Source of the DNA: Stigmatella erecta
Lineage (GTDB): Bacteria > Myxococcota > Myxococcia > Myxococcales > Myxococcaceae
Reading direction: 5' to 3'
DNA length: 64,000 nt
Assembly (NCBI RefSeq): GCF_900111745.1
Contig: NZ_FOIJ01000008.1
Coordinates: 124,001 to 188,000 of the forward strand
The notes under the pieces were generated by a model that was not told where the DNA came from, did no database searches, and saw nothing but the letters and a program-made list of their open reading frames with translations. Position 1 is the stretch's first letter. Each line of letters begins with the position of its first letter. The translations under genes and the position numbers were made by a program. Positions 58,158 through 64,000 of the stretch are shown piece by piece.

Positions 58158-58652
58158 CTACCGGGGCCGGTGGATCCACACCGAGTCCCCCGCGCGCGCC
58201 GCCCGGAACACCGTGAGCGGGCGCGTGGCGGGGCCCTGGAGCACCTGCCCCTCCTCGCTGAAGCGCGAGCCGTGGCAGGGGCACTCCAGGAGCCGCTCGT
58301 GGGGCAGGTAGGCCACGCCGCAGGCGCCGTGGGTGCAGATGCTCCACACCGCCGTGTAACAACCCGGGGCGGTGTGAATCACCCACACGTCCAGCAGGGC
58401 CTCGGGGAGGCGCACCGCGGAGAAGCCCCCCGGCTCCAGCAGGGTGGGGTGCTCGGACAGCGGCACCTCCACCCAGCCTTCCTCGGGGGGGCCCGGCGTC
58501 ACGCCACAGGTGTTCTCCTCCTCGGAAGGAGGGGCGGGCGGGGACTCCGCGCCCCCGCACCCGGCACAGGCCGCGGCGAGGGCACAGGTGCCTCGCAGCA
58601 GGGTGCCAAGCGCGGTGCGGCGGCCCATGCGCGGGGCCCCCGCCGGGCTCAC
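58158..58652 (-). CDS. Exported Rieske [2Fe-2S] protein
   Basis: A 164-residue protein. The N-terminus MGRRTALGTLLRGTC has a twin-arginine-type signal with a possible lipid-attachment Cys (AACAGC). The cluster ligands are CTHGACGV and CPCHGSRF, the two Rieske boxes, correctly spaced. It has no transmembrane helix of the bc1 type, so it is a soluble or lipid-anchored electron carrier. Its GTG start overlaps the previous stop by 4 bp (GTGA), making it the last gene of a cobalamin-controlled operon; ATG 58628 is an alternative start. Confidence 0.88.
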   Translation of the reverse strand: MSPAGAPRMGRRTALGTLLRGTCALAAACAGCGGAESPPAPPSEEENTCGVTPGPPEEGWVEVPLSEHPTLLEPGGFSAVRLPEALLDVWVIHTAPGCYTAVWSICTHGACGVAYLPHERLLECPCHGSRFSEEGQVLQGPATRPLTVFRAARAGDSVWIHRPR

Positions 58653-59329
58653 GGGGTGGGCCCCAAGCTCACGCCGTTGACGACGGCGACGGCGTCGAGA
58701 TCAAACCCGCCGGAGGTGCCGCTGTAGCCGTTGGCGCCGCTGTCGCGGATGCGCACGAAGCGCGCCCGCGAGACGCCGAGCGTGGCCAGGTCGAACCCAT
58801 CGCCGCCAGCCACGCTGGGGTCCGTGGGGCTGATGCCGTTGTCGGGGTGAGAGAACACGGGCTTGACGCCCGCGCACCCGGGGAAGCCCCCGGGCCGGTT
58901 CGTGGCGTCGCAGGGGAACTCGCTCCACGTGGCACCGTCGTCGCTCACCGCCACCACGCCCGTCTCGGGAAAGCGCGTGAAGGCGTTCTCGAAGACGATC
59001 AGGTCCACGCCGGGACCGTCCACCACGGCGAGATCGGTGAACTCCAGGACGATGACGCCCTGCCGGCCCAGGCTGAGCACGTCCAGCGAGCCGGCGCTGC
59101 TGCCCTCGCCCCGGGGCGGCCCGAGCACGACGCCCGGGTACAGGTCCTGGCCGAAGCCCGCGTTGGCCCCAGGTTGGAATGAAACGACGCGGTCCGCGAA
59201 GGGGTTGGAGGCCGCCGCCTGGGGGGGATCCGAGTCCTGCTGCTCGCTGTCCCCGCCACAGGCGGTCAGGCTCAGGAGCGTGGCCAGCCCCACGCCAGAC
59301 AACCCTGCTGGAAACCGGAGGAGGCTCAT
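58649..59329 (-). CDS. Surface lipoprotein in a B12-controlled operon
   Basis: A 226-residue lipoprotein (lipobox SLTAC, Cys about residue 24). The mature domain is strand-rich with LDVLSLGRQGVIVLEF, GPGVDLIVFENAF, VSDDGATWSEF, GDGFDLATLGVSRARFVRI and SGGFDLDAVAV. This set is found in surface proteins of varied bacteria that I associate with B12-uptake loci. The Ser/Asp-rich loops may bind calcium. Its ATG overlaps the preceding stop (ATGA) and its stop overlaps the Rieske start. A role in capturing corrinoids at the outer membrane is inferred from the riboswitch. Confidence 0.75.
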   Translation of the reverse strand: MSLLRFPAGLSGVGLATLLSLTACGGDSEQQDSDPPQAAASNPFADRVVSFQPGANAGFGQDLYPGVVLGPPRGEGSSAGSLDVLSLGRQGVIVLEFTDLAVVDGPGVDLIVFENAFTRFPETGVVAVSDDGATWSEFPCDATNRPGGFPGCAGVKPVFSHPDNGISPTDPSVAGGDGFDLATLGVSRARFVRIRDSGANGYSGTSGGFDLDAVAVVNGVSLGPTP

Positions 59330-60642
59330 GGCTGGTCAATGCGGACGAGCCGCTCTCCGTTCTTGTCGGACACGCCCACGAGCAGGCTGCTGCCCAGCTC
59401 CGTGAGCGACTGGACCTGCGTGCAGCTGTCGACGAACTTCAGCACGGGGGTGGCAGGCCCCGGGGTGACGGAGCCCTCGCTGAGCGCCAGCGCCACGCGC
59501 GACACGTCCGTGTACGCGGGCGGCCAGCTGGAGCCGTCTCCGAGCAGCAGCGCCACGCCGTTGCCGAAGGCCGCCACGTTGAAGAAGTCGCTGGGCAGCG
59601 TCAGCTCGGTGGCATCCGAGAGGTTGAAGGGCGTCTTGCTGCTGAGCGCCGGCTGGTAGAGCGACGGCGCCGCGGCCCGCAGGCGGTTGGCGAAGCTCAG
59701 GCCATCGAAGTAGCCCAGCACGGCCACGCCCTCGGCGGTCACCGCCGTGTACCCGCTGGAGGCCTCCCAGGCGGGATCAAACCGGGCGAGCAGCGAGACG
59801 GTGGGCGGATCCGTCTGGGCCTGGAGCGCGTAGATGCCTGCCTCCACGCTCGTGATGCCCAGCCCCAGGCCGTTGATGAAGAAGGTGTCCTGGATCGCGG
59901 CGGCCGTGAAGTTACCGGGCGCGGAGAGGTACCGCGGGCTGGTGGGCGTCTGGGGCTGGTAGAGCGAGACGTAGCCCGGGAAATTGGCTCCGGACTGGGT
60001 GTAGCCGCTGAGCAGCCGCGAGCCGTCATTCACCAGGTAGCCACTGGGGAAGATGGTGTTGCCACGGTCCGAGGGCTCGATGATCGAGAACAGGGCCTCG
60101 CCACCGGTCTGCAGCGAGGGCCATGTGCCCAGCGGATACACCTGGTTGTCCGCGCCGCTCAGCCCATAGACGGTGTACACGGGCCCCGGGCCCACGGCCG
60201 TGACGGCGATGACGCCCACGGGCAGGGCCGAGCTCTCCGAGGCGGAGAAGCCCGCCTGCAGCTGGAGCGTGCCGAGCTTAGCGTCGTGAGGCACATCGCA
60301 GGGCCCCCCTCCGCCGTCCGTGCCGCCATCGCCCGTGCCGCCATCGCCCGTGCCGCCATCGCCCGGAGGATTGGGATTCTCGCCACCGTCCGTGCCGCCA
60401 TCTCCCGTCCCCGCGTCGCCCGGGCCCGGGTTCGTGGGCGGGCCGTTGGGATACAGGGGGACGCACTGCTCGTCCCGGCAGACCAGGGGATTGGCCGGAT
60501 CCTGCTGCTCGGCGTCCTCCTGGCAATCAAAGGAATTGGTGCACTCCTCGCCGCAGCCGGTGCCCAGGCCCACGAGCACGAGGGTGCCCAGGACGGGCAT
60601 CCACCGCGTCCACGTCTTACCGAGTCTCATCGCGTTCTTCAT
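59326..60642 (-). CDS. Propeller-like surface lipoprotein, first gene of B12-controlled operon
   Basis: A 438-residue lipoprotein (lipobox VGLGTGC, Cys about residue 30). A Cys-containing segment (CTNSFDCQEDAEQQ) and a Gly/Asp/Thr-rich repeat linker (about 72-110) lead to a strand-rich domain of about 320 residues. Its recurring YTVYGLSGADN, YLVNDGSRLLSGY and LLVGVSDKNGERLVR strands suggest a beta-propeller. B12-binding BtuG of Bacteroides is also a propeller lipoprotein under a cobalamin riboswitch, so an analogous role is plausible. GGAG lies just before the ATG. Family not established. Confidence 0.72.
   Translation of the reverse strand: MKNAMRLGKTWTRWMPVLGTLVLVGLGTGCGEECTNSFDCQEDAEQQDPANPLVCRDEQCVPLYPNGPPTNPGPGDAGTGDGGTDGGENPNPPGDGGTGDGGTGDGGTDGGGGPCDVPHDAKLGTLQLQAGFSASESSALPVGVIAVTAVGPGPVYTVYGLSGADNQVYPLGTWPSLQTGGEALFSIIEPSDRGNTIFPSGYLVNDGSRLLSGYTQSGANFPGYVSLYQPQTPTSPRYLSAPGNFTAAAIQDTFFINGLGLGITSVEAGIYALQAQTDPPTVSLLARFDPAWEASSGYTAVTAEGVAVLGYFDGLSFANRLRAAAPSLYQPALSSKTPFNLSDATELTLPSDFFNVAAFGNGVALLLGDGSSWPPAYTDVSRVALALSEGSVTPGPATPVLKFVDSCTQVQSLTELGSSLLVGVSDKNGERLVRIDQP
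60319..60363. repeat. Three exact 15-bp tandem repeats
   Basis: The unit CGTGCCGCCATCGCC is repeated three times without change. It encodes the GDGGT linker of the first lipoprotein and is a likely site of length change by slippage. Confidence 0.9.
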
Positions 60643-60761
60643 TGGCGCTCCGCTCCTCCGCCCCCTCCGGGCGAGTGACCTTCGAGGCGCGTGCGCGGAG
60701 GCTCCCCCGGTACGGTCCGGAGCATGCCTCCGTCACCTCCCCTCGGAGGTTCCGGTGATGG

Positions 60762-60782
60762 CCGTGCCGCTGGGCGGCACGG
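60762..60782 (-). promoter_or_regulatory. Hairpin just after the riboswitch core
   Basis: CCGTGCCGC and GCGGCACGG form a 9-bp perfect stem with a three-base loop, 7 bp 3' of the B12 box in the transcript. It may be part of the expression platform or the kissing-loop hairpin. No T-run follows, so it more likely affects translation or Rho access. Confidence 0.45.
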
Positions 60783-60784
60783 GT

Positions 60785-60947
60785 CCTGGGCAGGTCTTCG
60801 GACTCACAGGCGCGGAGGGCTCGCGGGGAGACCTCCTCCTACTGGCTGTCGCTTCCCAGCCCCGGATGGGGCCAGTGCTTGCGTGGACAGCGCTCGTTCC
60901 TGTTCACCGCTGCGGGGCAGTCCCGGACTCACACCGGGTTCCCTTCA
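60785..60947 (-). promoter_or_regulatory. Cobalamin riboswitch
   Basis: On the minus strand the conserved elements appear in order. AAGGGAACCCGGTGTGAGTC and CCGGGACTGCCCCGC (60912-60945) are the GGGAA/CGGTG core. GGGAAGCGACAGCCAGTAGG (about 60838-60857) is the P6-P7 region. The B12 box AGTCCGAAGACCTGCC lies at 60789-60804. It lies 140 bp upstream of the first lipoprotein gene in the same orientation. High cobalamin would be expected to reduce expression of the three-gene operon. Confidence 0.93.
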
Positions 60948-60969
60948 GCCCCCATGACGTCATGGGGGC
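60948..60969. promoter_or_regulatory. Perfect 22-bp palindrome upstream of the riboswitch
   Basis: The half-site GCCCCCATGAC (60948-60958) is followed at once by its exact reverse complement. It lies between the -10 element and the aptamer, about 10-31 bases into the transcript. It may be a protein operator, or in RNA a 9-bp hairpin with an ACGT loop. Confidence 0.6.
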
Positions 60970-60985
60970 GCCGAGGACAACCCGG

Positions 60986-61015
60986 GGGATATGGCGGCAT
61001 GCAGGCGTTTGTCAA
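60986..61015 (-). promoter_or_regulatory. Promoter of the B12-controlled operon
   Basis: On the minus strand a perfect TTGACA (61010-61015) stands 18 bp from TATCCC (60986-60991). Transcription would start near 60979, just before the palindrome and the aptamer. Confidence 0.65.
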
Positions 61016-61047
61016 ACGGCAACCCCGGCGTGCCCGGGGCGGGAGCG

Positions 61048-61941
61048 CTACTCGTCGCTGGACGCGGCCAGCTTGAAGGCGTCGAGCACCGCGGCGGAGG
61101 CGCGGTCCAGGTACTTGCCCTTGCGGATGAGCAGGCCGATGGGGCGCGACACGGGGCCCTCGGCGAAGGGCTTCACCACCAGCGAGTTGGCCTGCACCTC
61201 GGCCTGGCAGGTGGACAGCGGGAGGATGGCCACCCCGAGCCCCATCTCCACCGCGCGCTTGATGGTCTCGACGTTGTCCATCTCCATCACGGGGTTGAGG
61301 TCCAGGTTCTTCTCGCGGAAGAGCCGGTCCAGCGCCTTGCGCGTGGGGGCCTCGCGGTCGAAGGCGATGAAGGGCACGCCCGACAGCGCGGTGAGGCTCA
61401 CCTTGGCCTTGCTGGAGAACGGGTGGCTGGGCGCGCACACCACCGCCAGCTTGTCGTCGCGGAACGGCAGGATGTCCACGCCGGCGCGCGGCTGCGGGTA
61501 GGCCACAATGCCAATCTCCGCCGCCCCGAGGATGACGTCGTCGTAGACCTGATCATTGCGCCGGTAGTTCAGGCGCATGTTCACCTTGGGGTGCGTCTTG
61601 AGCAGCTGCTTCTGCACGCTCTGCAGCTCGTGCAGCCCCACCGAGTAGATGGTGGAGACGGTGGTGGTGCCCTGCACCTCGGCGGCCTGCTCGCGGATCT
61701 CCTGCTCCACCTCCGCGAAGCGCGCCAGGATCTCCTTGCAGCCGCGGAACAGCCGCTCGCCTGCGGGCGTGGGGGTAACCTGGCGTGCGCTGCGCGACAG
61801 CAGCTTCTGCTCGTACCGGTTCTCCAGCGCGCGGATCTGCTGGCTGACCGCCGACTGCGTCACGTGGTTCAGTTGTGCCGCGCGAGAGAACGAGCCCGTC
61901 TCCACGACATCACAGAACATCTTCAGGCTTTCGAGCTGCAT
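61048..61941 (-). CDS. LysR-family transcriptional regulator
   Basis: A 297-residue regulator. The N-terminal winged helix-turn-helix (SFSRAAQLNHVTQSAVSQQIRALE, about residues 17-40) is clear, and a periplasmic-binding-protein-like sensor domain follows with conserved VGLHELQSVQKQLLKTHPKV and GLGVAILPLS. It is not divergent from its nearest target gene; it ends 33 bp upstream of the B12-operon promoter in the same direction. Whether it controls that operon is unknown. The inducer is not predictable. Confidence 0.92.
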   Translation of the reverse strand: MQLESLKMFCDVVETGSFSRAAQLNHVTQSAVSQQIRALENRYEQKLLSRSARQVTPTPAGERLFRGCKEILARFAEVEQEIREQAAEVQGTTTVSTIYSVGLHELQSVQKQLLKTHPKVNMRLNYRRNDQVYDDVILGAAEIGIVAYPQPRAGVDILPFRDDKLAVVCAPSHPFSSKAKVSLTALSGVPFIAFDREAPTRKALDRLFREKNLDLNPVMEMDNVETIKRAVEMGLGVAILPLSTCQAEVQANSLVVKPFAEGPVSRPIGLLIRKGKYLDRASAAVLDAFKLAASSDE

Positions 61942-62023
61942 TGGGGGGGCTCCTACACCGGTGGACAGGGGTAAAGCCAGAGGTAACTCGTTGAGCTTAC
62001 ATCCCCTTGGGGCTCCGAGCGTC

Positions 62024-62329
62024 TCAAGGCTGAGGGGGCGGAGGAGGGGAGAGGTAGGGGCGCGTCAGGACAATGACACACAAGCCCAGCGCCATCAGCG
62101 CGCCGCCGCAGAGCGTCTGAACGCGGCCGATGTGCGTGGCGGCGTCGAGAATGACCTCACACTCCAGCTCGCTGAGCCCCGCGCAGTCGGGCCGGCCGAA
62201 GAGGCCGCGCAGGCCGAAGAAGAGCAAGAGGAGGCCGCCGCTGAACAGGCCCGCGCACAGCCCGAAGAGGGCCGCCCGCGCGAGGCGGGTCAGGGTGGAG
62301 CGGTCAGGGCTGTTCGGGGCGGCGGTCAT
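62024..62329 (-). CDS. Small hypothetical membrane protein
   Basis: A 101-residue protein with two transmembrane helices (LFGLCAGLFSGGLLLLFFGL and LCGGALMALGLCVIVLT) joined by a Cys-containing loop (CAGLSELECEVILDAA), and a Pro-rich end. No family recognised. It is divergent from the glycosyltransferase gene across 58 bp. Confidence 0.65.
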   Translation of the reverse strand: MTAAPNSPDRSTLTRLARAALFGLCAGLFSGGLLLLFFGLRGLFGRPDCAGLSELECEVILDAATHIGRVQTLCGGALMALGLCVIVLTRPYLSPPPPPQP

Positions 62330-62387
62330 GGCACGACGCTACAACGGTGCGGGCATGGGCGCCTCTTCCCGCCTATGCTGCGCGGGC

Positions 62388-63488
62388 ATGAGAATCCTCT
62401 ATGGCGTGGTGGGCGAGGGCATGGGCCACGCGACGCGCTCCCGGGTCCTGCTCGAGGAGCTCACCCGGGAGCACGAGGTCCACATCGTCGTGTCGGGCCG
62501 GGCCCAGCAGTACCTGGCCCGGAGCTTCCAGAACGTGCACGGCATCTGGGGGCTCACCCTGGCCTACGAGGGCAACTCGGTGAAGAAGTGGCAGACGGTG
62601 CTGCAGAACCTCCAGGGGGCGGTGACGGGCCTGCCGGGCAACATCCGCCAGTACTTCGAGCTGGTGGAGCAGTTCCGGCCCGAGGTGGTCATCAGCGACT
62701 TCGAGACGTTCAGCTACCTGTTCGCCAAGGCCCACCGGCTGCCAGTCATCAGCGTGGACAACATGCAGATCATCAACCGGTGCAGCCACGAGTCGGGGCT
62801 CCTGGCGGGGTACGAGGATGCCTTCGAGGGCACGCGGGCCCTCGTCAAGGGCAAGCTGCCGGGGGCATTCCACTACCTCGTCACCACGTTCTTCTATCCG
62901 CCGGTGCGCAAGGAGCGCACCACGCTGGCCCCGTCCATCCTGCGCCCGGAAATCCTGGCGGCGAAGTCCGAGCCCGGCGAGCACCTGCTGGTGTACCAGA
63001 CGGCCACCACCAACACGCAGCTGCCGGGGATTCTCCAGCAGAGCGGCATGCCCTGCCGCATCTATGGCGTGCGCCGGCACATCACCCAGGACGAGGTGGA
63101 GGGCCACCTCACCTACCGGCCCTTCAGCGAGCAGGGCTTCATCGAGGACCTGCGCACCGCGCGCGCGGTGGTGGCCGGCGGGGGCTACACGCTGATGAGC
63201 GAGGCGGTCTACCTGCACAAGCCCGTGCTCTCGATTCCCGTGGAGGGCCAGTTCGAGCAGATCATCAACGGGCTCTACCTGGAGCGGCTGGGCTACGGGA
63301 TGCATGCCCGGCACCTCACGGCGGACACGCTGCGGGAGTTCCTCGCGCGCGTGCCCCGCTGCCAGGAGGCGCTGAAGGGCTACGTGCAGGAGGGCAACAC
63401 GCGGATGCTCGCCGCGCTGGGCGAGCAGCTCGAGCGGGCCTATGCCTACCGGGGTCACTGGCGGGCCGAGATGGCCGAGCAGGACTGA
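62388..63488 (+). CDS. GT28-like glycosyltransferase (MJ1255/VC2487 type)
   Basis: A 366-residue GT-B fold enzyme. The N-terminal loop GVVGEGMGHATRSRVL and the C-terminal VVAGGGYTLMSEAVYLHKPVLSIPVEGQFEQ match the nucleotide-sugar-binding region of the MJ1255/VC2487 subgroup, related to MurG-type transferases. The acceptor is unknown; a cell-envelope glycan is likely. ATG 62388 is used because the GEGMGH loop must lie at the N-terminus. The folB-like gene starts 5 bp after its stop. Confidence 0.82.
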   Translation: MRILYGVVGEGMGHATRSRVLLEELTREHEVHIVVSGRAQQYLARSFQNVHGIWGLTLAYEGNSVKKWQTVLQNLQGAVTGLPGNIRQYFELVEQFRPEVVISDFETFSYLFAKAHRLPVISVDNMQIINRCSHESGLLAGYEDAFEGTRALVKGKLPGAFHYLVTTFFYPPVRKERTTLAPSILRPEILAAKSEPGEHLLVYQTATTNTQLPGILQQSGMPCRIYGVRRHITQDEVEGHLTYRPFSEQGFIEDLRTARAVVAGGGYTLMSEAVYLHKPVLSIPVEGQFEQIINGLYLERLGYGMHARHLTADTLREFLARVPRCQEALKGYVQEGNTRMLAALGEQLERAYAYRGHWRAEMAEQD

Positions 63489-63493
63489 GCCCC

Positions 63494-64000
63494 ATGAGCG
63501 AATGGCCGAACCTGTCCCGGGGCACCGATGCCCAGGGCCCCTCGCTGGATGTCATCGAGCTGCGGAACCTGGCGGTGGACTGCATCGTGGGCCTCTACCC
63601 GCGCGAGCGCATCGCCGCCCAGCCCCTGCGGCTGGACGTGGCCCTGTTCCTGGACGCGCCGAAGGCCCCGGAGGCCGGGCACCGGCTGCCCGCCGCGCAC
63701 GATGGGCGCCTGGCCGGCGAGCTGCTGTTCCTCCTGGAGGCGTGCCGCTTCAAGGTGCTGGAGTCCGCGGCGGAGACGGTGGCCCGCTACGTGCTGCTGC
63801 CCCCCTTGCCGGAGGCGCCGCACGCCCAGGTCCGGGCGGCCACGGTGCGCGTCACCAAGCCTCACGCGCTCGCGGGGCTGGCGGTGCCGTCCCTGCAGGT
63901 GCACCGCACGGCGGAGGAGTTCGGGGCGCCGGCACCCACGGGGGCGGCCGCCCCGGGGGGCATGGACTTCATCCACGAGGGGCCGGGCTACAGCGTCTAC
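63494..64000 (+). CDS. folB: Dihydroneopterin aldolase-like protein (3' end outside window)
   Basis: 169 codons are visible and the frame is still open at the window end. DVIELRNLAVDCIVGLYPRERIAAQPL is the FolB N-terminus, and KVLESAAETVARYVLL with VRVTKPHAL gives the C-terminal strand with the conserved Lys. The catalytic Tyr expected in the middle helix is not obvious (AAHDGRLAGELLFLLEA), which raises doubt about aldolase activity. Sequence beyond about residue 130 extends past the usual FolB end (VPSLQVHRTAEEFG), so this may be a larger protein. It overlaps no gene and follows the glycosyltransferase. Confidence 0.75.
   Translation, partial: MSEWPNLSRGTDAQGPSLDVIELRNLAVDCIVGLYPRERIAAQPLRLDVALFLDAPKAPEAGHRLPAAHDGRLAGELLFLLEACRFKVLESAAETVARYVLLPPLPEAPHAQVRAATVRVTKPHALAGLAVPSLQVHRTAEEFGAPAPTGAAAPGGMDFIHEGPGYSVY

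Overview
This is about 64 kb of very GC-rich chromosomal DNA (third codon positions almost always G or C). It most resembles a fruiting-body-forming myxobacterium of the Cystobacterineae (Stigmatella/Archangium/Myxococcus type). The grounds are the many Ser/Thr kinases (one fused to WD40 propellers, one paired with a DUF2381 protein), many lipoproteins and secreted hydrolases, a PilZ/ParA pair, a recA with a myxobacterial-type LexA palindrome, and abundant GTG/TTG starts with 4-bp start/stop overlaps. The species call is inference. I see no rRNA, tRNA, CRISPR array, intact insertion sequence or prophage.

Layout. 1-9.1 kb holds secreted and degradative functions (GH76 glycosidase cut by the window edge, trypsin-like protease, large DUF1111 di-haem lipoprotein, mannanase-like glycosidase) plus translation upkeep (arfB-like, def). 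9.1-16 kb holds an alpha/beta hydrolase, a kinase-WD40 receptor, a probable gene remnant, a YjaB-like acetyltransferase and glnS. 16-25.5 kb holds ParA/PilZ, a sphingosine-phosphate-lyase-like enzyme with a DUF819 membrane protein, an ABC exporter, a response regulator and two metal-dependent hydrolases. 25.6-29.2 kb is glmU-glmS, the UDP-GlcNAc supply for peptidoglycan. 29.3-34.3 kb holds a kinase, a tightly overlapping ECF sigma/anti-sigma/DUF3106/small secreted protein operon, and recA with a readable promoter and SOS operator.

34.4-47.4 kb holds PhoD phosphatase, tex, a TonB-like protein, an orphan PAS histidine kinase, an HSP90-type chaperone overlapped by a helical-repeat partner, and a divergent TerB/LETM1-like protein. 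47.5-55.4 kb holds an AldB-type dehydrogenase with its DUF779 partner, lipoproteins, and fmt-rsmB with a degenerate type II dehydroquinase fusion between them. 55.4-58.1 kb is the DUF2381/kinase pair. 58.1-61 kb is a cobalamin-riboswitch-controlled operon of two surface lipoproteins and a Rieske protein. 61-64 kb holds a LysR regulator, a small membrane protein, a glycosyltransferase and a truncated folB-like gene.

The most promising signals are: (1) the B12-riboswitch operon with a perfect 22-bp palindrome between promoter and aptamer; (2) the HSP90/helical-repeat pair facing a TerB/LETM1-like protein; (3) the four-gene translationally coupled ECF operon whose DUF3106 protein is built of seven exact 18-residue units; (4) the dehydroquinase-like fusion in the fmt-rsmB operon; (5) apparently leaderless starts for glmU and for the membrane protein at 32233.
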